Origin: Sphingobacterium wenxiniae
GTDB taxonomy: Bacteria > Bacteroidota > Bacteroidia > Sphingobacteriales > Sphingobacteriaceae
Length of the DNA: 64,000 nt
Assembly (NCBI RefSeq): GCF_900116225.1
Contig: NZ_FOZZ01000008.1
Coordinates: 114,050 to 178,049, forward strand
Reading direction: 5' to 3'
In this document: in pieces, positions 1 through 7,938 of the stretch
How the letters are laid out: every line of letters begins with the position of its first letter
Position numbering within the stretch: position 1 is the first letter of the stretch
Position numbers and translations under genes: made by a program
The notes under the pieces: model-generated
Database searches by the model: none
Seen by the model: the letters and a program-made list of their open reading frames with translations, nothing else
Told to the model about the DNA's origin: nothing

Positions 1-43
1 CAAACATCTGGGCAGATTACTCGAATTAGTCATTAACACTTAA
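1..43 (+). other. Possible 3' end of an upstream gene, cut by window edge
   Basis: Two plus-strand frames are open from the window edge and stop at 34-36 and 41-43, just before the SRPBCC gene at 55. Either could be the tail of an upstream gene, but only about 12 codons are visible, so no frame can be chosen and no family recognised. Confidence 0.25.
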
Positions 44-54
44 AATATAAAGAA

Positions 55-480
55 ATGAAACTACAAGCGATTAAACAAACTATCCAGATCAACGCAACGG
101 CTGAAAAGGTCTGGCAAATATTGTGGGATAAAGACCTTTATAAAAAATGGGCGGCGGCGTTTATGCCAGGATCACACTACAAAGGCGATCTCAAGCAGGA
201 TGGCAAAATCCAATTTCTAGATCCTGAAAACAACGGCATGGAAAGCACTGTAGAGTCTCTTACGAAAAATCGGGAAATAACTTTTCATCATCTCCATGAG
301 CTTGAAGCCGGAAAAGAAGGACGTAAACTCGGGAATATGCGTGAGACGTATCGGTTGGACGAACAGGACGGTGTAACGACTTTATACCTGAGTTCGGAAA
401 TGCCCGAGGAATATTTCAATGAAATGGATACGGCAAGCAAAAAGGCACTGCAAATAATCAAAGAACTGGCAGAAGAATAA
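55..480 (+). CDS. SRPBCC-domain (AHSA1/START-like) protein
   Basis: A 141-residue protein that looks like a single SRPBCC (START/Bet v1-like) fold. It opens with the usual beta-strand and helix segment (QTIQINATAEKVWQILWD) and ends with a long amphipathic helix (NEMDTASKKALQIIKEL). The length is typical of stand-alone SRPBCC proteins. These bind hydrophobic ligands or act as AHSA1-type stress proteins, but the ligand cannot be read from sequence. There is no signal peptide, so it should be cytosolic. The ATG at 55 is the first in frame. Downstream lies a decayed patch on the opposite strand. The domain call is fairly safe; the cellular role is unknown. Confidence 0.7.
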   Translation: MKLQAIKQTIQINATAEKVWQILWDKDLYKKWAAAFMPGSHYKGDLKQDGKIQFLDPENNGMESTVESLTKNREITFHHLHELEAGKEGRKLGNMRETYRLDEQDGVTTLYLSSEMPEEYFNEMDTASKKALQIIKELAEE

Positions 481-485
481 ATTAG

Positions 486-672
486 TCAATTAAACGAAGT
501 CCGAAACGTTTACGGCGAAACAGAAGTCCGGTTTTTGAATAAGCGATGAAAGGATTGCGGATGTTCAAATCCTAGACGATAAGCAATTTCAGATACGGAC
601 ATTTCCGTTGTGGAAAGCAATTCTTTTGCTTTTTCTATCACCCTATTTTGAATGTGCTGCTGTGTGGAAGTA
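486..672 (-). pseudogene. AraC-family regulator, C-terminal remnant
   Basis: The minus-strand translation contains the second helix-turn-helix of an AraC/XylS regulator (KAKELLSTTEMSVSEIAYRL, then GFEHPQSFHRLFKNRTSVSP). No N-terminal sensor domain or first HTH is present: recognisable homology begins near 672, next to a 55-bp direct repeat at 680-734. A TAA codon at 510-512 interrupts the usual tail; after it the frame continues with TFRTSFN and a second stop at 486-488, which resembles the normal end of this family. The gene is therefore broken at both ends. The reading is that an insertion or deletion removed the 5' part and point mutation followed. Confidence 0.7.
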
Positions 673-679
673 AACTGTG

Positions 680-734
680 CAAAACAAAGCAAAATGACCC
701 ACATCAAACCAAATCAATTCGCCCTATTTCTCGC
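680..734. repeat. 55-bp direct repeat, copy 1
   Basis: Aligns without gaps to 1561-1615, with about 8 mismatches over 55 bp. The last 23 bp (from AATCAATTCG to TTTCTCGC) are identical. The copies are 881 bp apart; copy 1 abuts the truncated AraC gene and copy 2 covers the end of the truncated integrase. They could be recombination (att-like) sites or leftovers of a duplicated element end. Confidence 0.7.
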
Positions 735-746
735 CCCATAGCATAA

Positions 747-783
747 AAAAAGCACCAATCGTTTGTGATTGATGCTTTTTTAG
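747..783. terminator. Hairpin with flanking A and T runs
   Basis: An imperfect inverted repeat (AGCACCAATC / GATTGATGCT) is preceded by seven A and followed by a T run, so it could terminate transcription in either direction. It separates the AraC remnant from the small secreted protein. Confidence 0.5.
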
Positions 784-840
784 TAGCCCGTAGGGTATCA
801 CAGTAATATTCAACCTTAACAAAAGTTGATCGAATATATA

Positions 841-871
841 AAAAGGGTGCCGCGCAATGCAGCACCCTTTT
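841..871. terminator. Terminator downstream of the small secreted protein
   Basis: Perfect 10-bp arms, AAAAGGGTGC and GCACCCTTTT, enclose an 11-nt loop. It lies 27 bp beyond the minus-strand gene at 898-1353 and fits a bidirectional intrinsic terminator. Confidence 0.7.
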
Positions 872-897
872 GAGGTTTGCTGACCAAAAGCCAACAG

Positions 898-1353
898 CTA
901 CAAGGGCAAATTAGCCATAAATTGCACCTGTAGTCCGCCAATATTGATACCCGCCATAACCGAAGGCATCGTTGGAGCAAACACCCAAGCGTTGTGACGT
1001 TGGTACACATAGCCACGCCGGTAAGGGTCGTAATATGTGCGGTATTCCGGAAAATACACATATTCTGTACGGTGATAGAATCGTGGGCCGTAATACCACT
1101 TGTCATGATCACGATACCGTTTGTGCTGGTTTTTCACATATTTACGGTATTCCTTTTCGCGCTTCTCGTAGTATTTACGGTACTCCCGGTCGCGTTTTTC
1201 AGCATATTTATAAGCATGCTTCTGCAGCTTTCTGTCATGCTTGACTTGCTCTTTTCGCATATGCTTACCATGTCCTCTGCCTTGAGCGTCTGCTTCCAGA
1301 GCCGTGCCTGCTATCAATGCTAAGGCAATTATTCCGATCAAAAATCTTTTCAT
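898..1353 (-). CDS. Small secreted, very basic Tyr/Arg/Lys-rich protein
   Basis: A 151-residue protein with a clear Sec signal peptide (residues 1-23, ending ALEADA). A highly charged helical middle follows (about 25-85, repeats of EKRxxEYRKY type), then an aromatic-rich tail (about 90-130) and an apolar C-terminus (MAGINIGGLQVQFMANLPL). Related small periplasmic proteins are known in Sphingobacteriaceae, but I know no function. The Shine-Dalgarno AGGAGG just before ATG 1353 is much stronger than is usual in Bacteroidota. It lies alone between two decayed genes and has its own terminator. The signal peptide and start are confident; the function is not known. Confidence 0.75.
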   Translation of the reverse strand: MKRFLIGIIALALIAGTALEADAQGRGHGKHMRKEQVKHDRKLQKHAYKYAEKRDREYRKYYEKREKEYRKYVKNQHKRYRDHDKWYYGPRFYHRTEYVYFPEYRTYYDPYRRGYVYQRHNAWVFAPTMPSVMAGINIGGLQVQFMANLPL

Positions 1354-1560
1354 GGCGTTCCTCCTTTTAGTAAAACAATGGGGTCTACATTCTTCAAGAC
1401 CGTTTGTTGGTAAGACTACAGAAGTCGTGCCAGAGTTTAACAGACTTCTGCACTTTCAGCATGTCTAACAATATGATTAGATTTTCATGGGAAGATCTGG
1501 AGTGGTTTGGCGGAAAACTATCGACAAAAAAGGGGGAAGCTATGGGGGAAGTAGACTCCC
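1354..1560. other. Non-coding spacer with a hairpin
   Basis: No convincing gene. A short plus-strand frame runs through but has no recognisable content and overlaps the integrase fragment. An inverted repeat (CAGAAGTC at 1419-1426, GACTTCTG at 1443-1450) is present. The spacer is probably the leader of the secreted-protein gene plus debris of the mobile element. Confidence 0.4.
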
Positions 1561-1615
1561 CAAAACGAAGCAAAACAGTTCAAATCAAACCCAATCAATT
1601 CGCCCTATTTCTCGC
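1561..1615. repeat. 55-bp direct repeat, copy 2
   Basis: Second copy of the repeat at 680-734. It contains the stop codon of the truncated integrase: the repeat reads GCGAGAAATAG on the minus strand, so the integrase frame ends inside it. This marks the point where integrase homology is lost. Confidence 0.7.
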
Positions 1616-2339
1616 AGTTGAACGCTACAAGCTGTTCCAACTCGTTCCGCAACAGATAACCTCTGTCTTTGTCCTTTTTGGTGTTCTTGTATTCGCTGAA
1701 CGGATTAAAGGCAAGGTGCTTTCTGCTCATCGTCAATCGGTAAAGCGTGGTAAAATTTATCATATAGAGCCAAATCGTATTATGATTTAGGGTTAAATCA
1801 TCACGCAGGTAGTAATCAAAATTCTCTACAAATTCGGAAGTAAGGTCGTGAAAGGTTATATCGCTATAACCATATTTCGCAAGGGCAAAATTCGGCAGGT
1901 GCTTTAAAAGTGTTTTGTATCTGCTGTGTGTTCCTTGTACCCGAAGTCCGCTGTTTACCTTTTTTTCAAAGTCCGCTATAAACTGTTCGCAGAATTTGAA
2001 AAAGGTCAATTCTCCGCTTTCCATTCCGAGAAAAGTGTTTTTCAATTTCGCACTGCTTACCGTTCCCTCGTTTTTTAGGATTTTGGAATAACATTCCTTC
2101 ATACCCAAACGGATTTTGTCGAGTTTGCCGTTTACCTCTTGGGCTTCTCGGCTTTTTCCCAAAACCCTGCTGTACTTCAAATCCCAATTCGTTGCGGAAA
2201 TATCCAACTTGGTACTGAATGCAAACTGTTTACCGTTTACGGTAACTCGGCACATAACCGCAACCTTTCCGTTTTTCTTCGGGGCGTTCTTTTTAAGGTA
2301 GAACAATACCTTAAACGTTGATTTTTTTGTCGTTTCCAT
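1605..2339 (-). pseudogene. Tyrosine recombinase/integrase, N-terminal fragment
   Basis: About 244 residues from ATG 2339 (a GTG two codons earlier is possible). It carries the N-terminal Arm-binding region of Bacteroidota integrases (FKVLFYLKKNAPKKNGKVAV, residues about 8-30) and the SAM-like core-binding domain (about 105-215). It stops at RGYLLRNELEQLVAFNCEK, exactly where the catalytic domain normally begins, so the R-H-R-Y residues are all missing. Full-length relatives run to about 400 residues. The stop lies inside the 1561-1615 repeat. It cannot catalyse strand exchange and is a relic of a conjugative or integrative element. Confidence 0.85.
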
Positions 2340-2345
2340 ACTCAC

Positions 2346-2821
2346 AATTCATTAATGTAAAATTAAACTTTAGTGAGCCACGAAACAATATGAAAAACTA
2401 TGCAAATAACTGAAATACAATATAATAAAAAGTTTTGTTTCGATGCTTAAAAGTAATGAAATAGTAACCTTACTCTTTCCGAACCTCGCTAATTACTGCC
2501 GATTGCTACATTACCAAAAAATCAAAAAACAGCCGTAAAACCTTTATTTACAAATGCTTTGCCCTTTATTATTCTTTGATTATTTTTGCTGAAAATTTAT
2601 TTTATATGATAGTGTTGGTTGGCTACTTTTGTAGAGACGTAATATATTACGTCTCTACGTAGCGTCAATAGTGAGATATCTTTCTCCCCGTCATCATTTC
2701 CCTTCGTTAAAGGATAATTTTGCTCCTTTAATTAAGGCAGGAAAACCTAAAAAACTATGTTGTACTTAAATAATTTTGTTACTTTACAACAATAAAAACT
2801 GAGGAATTAAATTATAGTATC
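2346..2821. other. AT-rich intergenic region
   Basis: No gene seen. It holds a perfect 28-bp palindrome at 2631-2658 and two TAnnTTTG-type -7 boxes (TAATTTTG at 2715-2722 and 2771-2778). The second lies about 43 bp before the cupin gene but has no clear TTTG partner. The region probably contains the cupin promoter. Confidence 0.5.
2631..2658. repeat. Perfect 28-bp palindrome, GTAGAGACG family
   Basis: The arms GTAGAGACGTAATA / TATTACGTCTCTAC are perfectly complementary with no spacer. The same terminal motif (GTARAGACG...CGTCTCTAC) bounds the longer inverted repeat at 56981-57035, so this is probably a dispersed palindromic element rather than a gene-specific operator. Confidence 0.75.
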
Positions 2822-3256
2822 TTGGAGGATTTGAAGAAGGTAAGTTTTATTGAAGGAGGAGTTGCAAAAGACCATCGAGGGCAGATACGTTTTGTCAACG
2901 ATTTTGATATGACATTGGTCAAACGGTTTTATATTATCAAAAATACAGATACGGAGTTGATTCGTGGCTGGCGTGCACACCGCATTGAACAGCGATGGTT
3001 TTATGTTCTTTCTGGAGTCTTTGAACTGGACTTGGTACAAATTGATGAATGGGACAATGCTTCACCTGAGCTGCCGATTGAAAAAATGGTATTGAAGGCG
3101 GAGGAACAAAAGGTCATTCATGTTCCGGTAGGATATGGAACGGCCTTCCGGGCGTTGGAAGAGGGGAGTGAGCTTTTGGTGTTTGCAGACTATGGAATAG
3201 ACCATGCTAAAAACGATGATTATACATGGCCGATTGATTACTTTGTAAATCGTTGA
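2822..3256 (+). CDS. WxcM/QdtA-like cupin sugar isomerase
   Basis: A 144-residue single cupin domain similar to dTDP-4-oxo-6-deoxyhexose 3,4-ketoisomerases (FdtA/QdtA/WxcM-like). Family features visible are the N-terminal DHRGQIRFVNDF strand, RGWRAHRIEQRWFYVLSG (ring-forming His and aromatic residues) and the metal-site-like HVPVGYGTAF. Such enzymes make amino-deoxy sugars for surface polysaccharide, which fits the glycosyltransferase 72 bp downstream. The only plausible start at the family's usual length is TTG 2822; the first ATG in frame lies about 30 codons in and would cut the first strand. Substrate is not determinable. Confidence 0.75.
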   Translation: MEDLKKVSFIEGGVAKDHRGQIRFVNDFDMTLVKRFYIIKNTDTELIRGWRAHRIEQRWFYVLSGVFELDLVQIDEWDNASPELPIEKMVLKAEEQKVIHVPVGYGTAFRALEEGSELLVFADYGIDHAKNDDYTWPIDYFVNR

Positions 3257-3328
3257 ATTGGTAAAAAGATGAAATCGTAAAACCGGGGTACGAGGTTTAA
3301 TTGCTTACTTACAGCTTACAACTGAAAA

Positions 3329-4294
3329 ATGATATATCTACTTGTATTTATTGCCTTATTTATTTTAGAGCTGCTGTATTTTCGAATAGCAGATCGTTTT
3401 AACATTATTGATAAACCAAATGAACGTTCTTCACATAGTACGATCACGCTACGTGGAGGGGGGATTATCTTTTATTTTGCTGTACTGATTTACTTCCTGT
3501 TTTATGGGTATCCTTATCCATGGTTTTTTCTGGGGTTGACCATGATGACTTTGGTTTCCTTCTTTGATGATATTCTCACGTTATCCAACAGGATTCGTAT
3601 CCTGGTTCATTTTTCGGCTGTATTGCTGATGGCTTATGAGTTGAACTTGTTTGGTATGCCTTGGTATTATCTGCTCATCACCTTTATTGTGGTGGTCGGT
3701 GTTATCAATGCCTATAACTTTATGGATGGTATCAATGGTATTACCGCCTGTTATAGCTTGGCCGTGGGAGGGCTACTGTTGTTAGTGAATAGGGAAATCC
3801 ACTTTATGGATCCTCACCTATTGATATACACCTTACTTGGTGTATTGGTTTTTACCTTTTTTAATTTCCGCACCAAAGCCAAGAGCTTTGCCGGGGATGT
3901 GGGATCGGTCGCCATTGCCTATATTCTGCTCTTTGTGCTGGGTACTTTGATCTTGCATACAGGCAACGTGATCTATATACTCTTCCTTTCGGTCTATGGC
4001 ATCGATGCGGTATGGACCATTGTCCGACGTTTGTATTTGCGGGAAAATATTTTTCAGGCACATCGATCTCATCTTTATCAGTTTTTAGGAAACGAGGCTG
4101 GTGTGAATAAGCTGTTGATCTCATTTATGTATGGTCTGTTGCAGTTCATCATTGGTTTAATGGTCATCCAATTTGCTGACAAGGATGCCACCACGCAATG
4201 GATTTTTGCCCTTTCGCTATTAGTAGGGATGAGTATACTTTATCTTATCGGTAAGACTTATGTAATACGAAAATATTATCGTCCAGTGTGTTGA
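3329..4294 (+). CDS. WecA/TagO-like UDP-sugar:undecaprenyl-phosphate sugar-1-phosphate transferase
   Basis: A 321-residue multi-pass membrane protein with about 10 hydrophobic helices, of glycosyltransferase family 4 (MraY/WecA superfamily). Signature motifs appear in order: NERSSHSTITLRGGG near 31-45, SFFDDILTLSNRIRILVHF near 81-100 (the Asp pair), NAYNFMDGINGI near 126-137, AGDVGS near 188-193 and HRSHLYQ near 245-251. These match the family that loads a sugar-1-phosphate onto lipid carrier to start O-antigen, teichoic acid or exopolysaccharide synthesis. It follows the cupin gene and probably marks the end of a surface polysaccharide cluster. The donor sugar cannot be read from the sequence. 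Confidence 0.88.
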   Translation: MIYLLVFIALFILELLYFRIADRFNIIDKPNERSSHSTITLRGGGIIFYFAVLIYFLFYGYPYPWFFLGLTMMTLVSFFDDILTLSNRIRILVHFSAVLLMAYELNLFGMPWYYLLITFIVVVGVINAYNFMDGINGITACYSLAVGGLLLLVNREIHFMDPHLLIYTLLGVLVFTFFNFRTKAKSFAGDVGSVAIAYILLFVLGTLILHTGNVIYILFLSVYGIDAVWTIVRRLYLRENIFQAHRSHLYQFLGNEAGVNKLLISFMYGLLQFIIGLMVIQFADKDATTQWIFALSLLVGMSILYLIGKTYVIRKYYRPVC

Positions 4295-4437
4295 TTAGGT
4301 CCCTTGATTGATAATAGAGATATGCATAAAAATGGATTAGACGAACTCTTATAGGATTTATTTTCCAAACATTGGGAAAATATACCATGTTTTCATAAGG
4401 AAAATTACTATCTTAGTAGGTATAAACAATATAAGCC

Positions 4438-5928
4438 ATGAGAAATCATACCAAAAAAAATTGGTATAGTTTTCTTTGTTTTCTAAGCATCGTTTTTTTA
4501 GTTAGTTCCTGTGATAAAGATGTCGTTGCGCCTGATGCTTTGGATGAAAGCTATACCGTCGCGATCAAATTCAAGGAGTTTGAATCGAGTACCACGCCTC
4601 TAGGTAAGAATGCACGTGTGTTAGCGGATAAAGCCGTCAATAAATGGGCTTCTACCAACCCCCGACAAACCCAAAACATCCAACAAGGTTACCTCTACTA
4701 TTGGTCTTTCAATAACGAGACTTTGACCCCGGATATCCGTGTGGTAGGAGGCGCCAAAATCACCTATAATGGTGGGCTAACACCGGATAGATATGCTGGA
4801 GGGTGGGCATCTGATACATACACAGCAGGAAGAGCCCTTAACCTAACGGGCGTTCAGGAATTTATTTTTGAAATACCATTAACCCGTGTATTAGAACTTC
4901 AGACGTTGGGTTTTGATATTGGCTCTTCAAATACTGGGCCGAAAGCATTTGATTTGTTTTATTCGCAGGATGGAGAGGAATATGAGGCGTTGGCAAAAGA
5001 TAATCAGTTTACGAATACCAATACAGCTCAAGCTAAAAATTCTTTTCAATTTGATTTAACGACTCTTGAGTTGGATTTGAGCAAAAAGCTCTTTTTAAAA
5101 ATCATTCCGAAAGCTGGAGAAAGAGGAACTTCAACAGCGTATAATTCTACTTCAGGGGTTACAAGGATAGACAATTTTCACCTCATTGGTGTCTCCGAAG
5201 TTGTACAGGAAGCTACGGTGTTTAAATTGCACTACCATATTTTTGATGCAGACAATAGAAATATGGTAATGATGGGGACTGAGGTATTTGAACCGGGGAA
5301 TCTGCCGGACTTATCCCTGTCTTTACCCATTGGGAATTATTATGCATCCTTTGTGAGCAATGTGTCTAATGCGGAACTTAATATCCCCGAGCGTGCCAAT
5401 GCCGATGATTATTTTATGGCCAACCCCTTCTCTAATCATCGGGCACAGATCTTCGGCTTGGTGGATACTTTCGCTGTGGACAGCGAGATGCAGATCGAGG
5501 CTACTTTGCAGCGATATTATAGCCAGATACGATTTGAATTTACAGATTCCGATGATTTGTCCTATATTGGCAAGTTGATTTTCACACCTGAGCACGACCC
5601 TTATTTTTACAGCCCTTTTGTAGCAGCGATGGGAAACCCCGTGCTGGATCAGTCGGAAATCATACTTATCCCGAATTTTGAAGAAGATGGAAAGGAAATT
5701 GTTTTTCATCAGTTCATGGGAAGGGTTGTTACGCCACAGCCCATCCAATATCGTGTGGAAGTATATGATAAGGTGAATGAATTGCTCCGGACATTTACGG
5801 TCGGTAGCAGTATCAAGGAAAATGTGCAGTTGGTCTTTAGAGGACAGTTATTGACGAAACAGCAAGAGGTCACATTTACTGTTAGGCAGAATGAAGAGTG
5901 GGGCGGGGAGACTATTGTGTCCTACTAG
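4438..5928 (+). CDS. Large secreted lipoprotein of unknown function
   Basis: A 496-residue lipoprotein. The signal peptide ends in FLVSSC, with lipidated Cys25 followed by DKD, a combination often exported to the surface in Bacteroidota. Residues about 75-230 look like a beta-sandwich (YLYYWSFNNETLTPD, then a segment ending RIDNFHLIG, typical of galactose-binding/laminin-G-like folds). Residues about 240-490 resemble repeated Ig-like beta domains; a distant likeness to Mfa2/FimB-type anchors was considered but not supported. It stands alone on the plus strand and converges with glyS. The lipoprotein call is confident, the function unknown. Confidence 0.75.
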   Translation: MRNHTKKNWYSFLCFLSIVFLVSSCDKDVVAPDALDESYTVAIKFKEFESSTTPLGKNARVLADKAVNKWASTNPRQTQNIQQGYLYYWSFNNETLTPDIRVVGGAKITYNGGLTPDRYAGGWASDTYTAGRALNLTGVQEFIFEIPLTRVLELQTLGFDIGSSNTGPKAFDLFYSQDGEEYEALAKDNQFTNTNTAQAKNSFQFDLTTLELDLSKKLFLKIIPKAGERGTSTAYNSTSGVTRIDNFHLIGVSEVVQEATVFKLHYHIFDADNRNMVMMGTEVFEPGNLPDLSLSLPIGNYYASFVSNVSNAELNIPERANADDYFMANPFSNHRAQIFGLVDTFAVDSEMQIEATLQRYYSQIRFEFTDSDDLSYIGKLIFTPEHDPYFYSPFVAAMGNPVLDQSEIILIPNFEEDGKEIVFHQFMGRVVTPQPIQYRVEVYDKVNELLRTFTVGSSIKENVQLVFRGQLLTKQQEVTFTVRQNEEWGGETIVSY

Positions 5929-5931
5929 TGA

Positions 5932-5960
5932 AAACGGGCGAGATATTCTCTCGCCCATTT
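5932..5960. terminator. Bidirectional terminator between lipoprotein gene and glyS
   Basis: The arms GGGCGAGA (5936-5943) and TCTCGCCC (5949-5956) with a 5-nt loop are flanked by AAAA and TTTT. It lies between two converging genes and can serve both. Confidence 0.8.
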
Positions 5961-5964
5961 TACA

Positions 5965-7434
5965 TTATACTAATTTCTCTAACAAGTTGTTCCAACTCAC
6001 CAGTTCTGCGATAATCCGTGGGAGTTCGGTAGCGTTTACACGCTCCTGCTCCATGCTGTCGCGGTGGCGGATAGTCACGGTGTTGTCTTCCAGTGTTTGA
6101 TGGTCAACTGTGATACAATATGGTGTACCGATAGCATCCTGACGTCGGTAACGCTTACCTATAGCATCTTTCTCATCGTATTGCATATTGAAATCCAGTT
6201 TCAGTTTTGCCATAATCTCACGAGCTTTTTCCGGAAGGCCATCTTTTTTGGTCAATGGTAGGATAGCTGCTTTAACAGGAGCAATACATGGGTGGAATTT
6301 TAATACCGTACGGGAGTCCTTTTTCTCTTCGGTAGATAGATCCTCCTCAACTAAGGAGTTTGCTAATACGGTCAAGAACAAACGGTCTAATCCGATAGAG
6401 GTTTCGATAACGTATGGAATGTAGTTCTGATTGATTTCCGGGTCGAAATACTGCATTTTCTTTTTGGAATATTCCTGATGCTGCTTCAAGTCGAAATCCG
6501 TACGGGAGTGGATACCTTCTACTTCTTTAAATCCGAATGGAAACTCATACTCAATATCCACCGCTGCGTTGGCGTAATGCGCTAATTTCACGTGGTCGTG
6601 ATAACGGTATTTTGCAGGGTTCGATCCTAAAGCCAAATGCCACTTCAAGCGGGTTTCTTTCCACTTTGCATACCAATCCAACTCTGAACCCGGACGTACA
6701 AAAAACTGCATTTCCATTTGTTCAAATTCACGCATACGCATAATGAACTGACGAGCGATAACCTCATTGCGGAATGCTTTACCAATCTGGGCAATACCGA
6801 AAGGTATTTTCATACGGCCTGTTTTCTGTACGTTCAGAAAGTTGACAAAGATACCTTGTGCGGTTTCGGGACGAAGGTAAACCTGTTCAGCACCATCAGC
6901 CATTGCGCCCATTTGGGTCGCAAACATCAGGTTAAACTGACGGACTTCTGTCCAGTTTTTCGTGCCCGAAATCGGACAGACGATATTATGTTCTTCGATG
7001 ATGGTTTTTAAACGTGCTAAGTCATCTGCATTCAACGCATCATCTAAATCTTTTTGCAACTGGGCTGCCTTATCTGTCTTCCCGTCTTTCTCATAACGGT
7101 CGATTTTATCTTCGATCAACTGGTCGGCACGGTAGCGCTTCTTAGAATCTTTATTGTCAATCATCGGGTCATTGAACCCATCCACGTGTCCGGAAGCTTT
7201 CCAGGTCGTAGGATGCATGAATATAGCGGCATCAATTCCGACGATATTCTCGTTCAATTGCACCATAGATTTCCACCAATAGGTCTTTAGGTTATTTTTT
7301 AATTCCGAACCCAATTGACCATAATCATATACGGCACTCAGGCCGTCATAAATCTCACTGGAAGGAAACACAAAACCGTATTCCTTGGCATGCGAGACAA
7401 TATTTTTGAAAAAATCGTCAGTTTGCTTACTCAT
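5965..7434 (-). CDS. glyS: Glycyl-tRNA synthetase (dimeric type)
   Basis: A 489-residue class II aminoacyl-tRNA synthetase that charges tRNA-Gly. It is the single-chain homodimeric form, not the alpha/beta form. Visible motifs are YLRPETAQGIFVNFLNV near 200, the motif 2 segment FRNEVIARQFIMRMREFEQM near 230-250, motif 3 TSIGLDRLFLTVL near 340-355, and an HGTP anticodon-binding domain at about 385-489 (CIAPVKAAILPL). The start is ATG 7434 (MSKQTDD); the longer frame begins with a TTG inside the promoter. A TATATTTG box lies only 6 bp upstream and a heptamer array sits behind it, so transcription may be leaderless and repeat-dependent. Confidence 0.95.
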   Translation of the reverse strand: MSKQTDDFFKNIVSHAKEYGFVFPSSEIYDGLSAVYDYGQLGSELKNNLKTYWWKSMVQLNENIVGIDAAIFMHPTTWKASGHVDGFNDPMIDNKDSKKRYRADQLIEDKIDRYEKDGKTDKAAQLQKDLDDALNADDLARLKTIIEEHNIVCPISGTKNWTEVRQFNLMFATQMGAMADGAEQVYLRPETAQGIFVNFLNVQKTGRMKIPFGIAQIGKAFRNEVIARQFIMRMREFEQMEMQFFVRPGSELDWYAKWKETRLKWHLALGSNPAKYRYHDHVKLAHYANAAVDIEYEFPFGFKEVEGIHSRTDFDLKQHQEYSKKKMQYFDPEINQNYIPYVIETSIGLDRLFLTVLANSLVEEDLSTEEKKDSRTVLKFHPCIAPVKAAILPLTKKDGLPEKAREIMAKLKLDFNMQYDEKDAIGKRYRRQDAIGTPYCITVDHQTLEDNTVTIRHRDSMEQERVNATELPRIIAELVSWNNLLEKLV

Positions 7435-7440
7435 AAGGAG

Positions 7441-7448
7441 CAAATATA
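7441..7448 (-). promoter_or_regulatory. Candidate -7 box of glyS (TATATTTG)
   Basis: Minus-strand TATATTTG matches the Bacteroidota TAnnTTTG element and ends 6 nt before the glyS ATG. The position where the -33 element should be is occupied by the heptamer array; no TTTG is seen there. Confidence 0.5.
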
Positions 7449-7498
7449 GTATTTAGTATTTAGTATTTAGTATTTAGTATTTAGTATTTAGTATTTAG
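7447..7498. repeat. Heptamer tandem array, 7 copies of TAGTATT
   Basis: Seven perfect tandem TAGTATT units (7447-7495) are followed by a partial copy. The array overlaps the last bases of the glyS -7 box and extends across the region where the -33 box should be. Copy-number change by slippage would alter promoter spacing. Confidence 0.9.
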
Positions 7499-7581
7499 CA
7501 CGCAGACAATAGATAATTTGCTCGTTTTATTCATAAAAACGGATTTATAATTGTTAGCCTACCTTCAATTAATTGATTGTG

Positions 7582-7938
7582 TTACATATCTTCTGAATAC
7601 AATTTTTCACATTCTGCCTGTAACGCAGCACTAATGATTAAACTATCGTAAAAGGAGAATCCATATCGACTGGCTATTCGGGTAGCTTCTTCAATAGTCT
7701 CTTAGTTGTTAATAAATAATTTGTTGTTATTACAGCATTCCTGGACAGCTTTTTCTGCTACCTTGTAAGTGAACTTTAACTTCTTTGTAATTATATTACA
7801 GAGCTCGGTAAGTACCTGTGTGCTGATGTATGAATCTTGTTCACGAATAAGTGCATGTGCAATTTGACGCTTCTCTACTTCCGAGGAGGAATAAGAATAT
7901 ATTATGACATTGGTATCAATAAAAACCTTATCGCTCAT
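7582..7938 (-). pseudogene. VapC-type PIN-domain toxin interrupted by a nonsense codon
   Basis: From ATG 7938 the frame encodes a PIN domain: FIDTNVIIYS (first Asp) and LTELCNIITKK (Glu), then a TAA at 7702-7704. Reading straight through, the same frame gives 39 more residues including FSFYDSLIISAAL and LYSEDM, which carry the remaining conserved acidic residues, and a natural stop at 7582-7584. The full product would be about 118 residues, usual for VapC RNases. The active-site quartet is therefore split by one codon. The start overlaps the end of the antitoxin gene by 11 bp, the standard toxin-antitoxin layout. A natural readthrough or sequencing error cannot be excluded. Confidence 0.85.

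Noticed and set aside
972..1323. Two plus-strand open frames over the small secreted protein gene
   Set aside because: They mirror the codon bias of the minus-strand gene, which has a signal peptide and a strong Shine-Dalgarno.
4438..5928. Fimbrial (Mfa2/FimB-type) anchor
   Set aside because: The beta-rich C-terminal half has only a vague likeness; no family motif could be confirmed.
7447..7498. CRISPR-like array
   Set aside because: Seven-base units without spacers and no cas genes; it is a simple tandem repeat.
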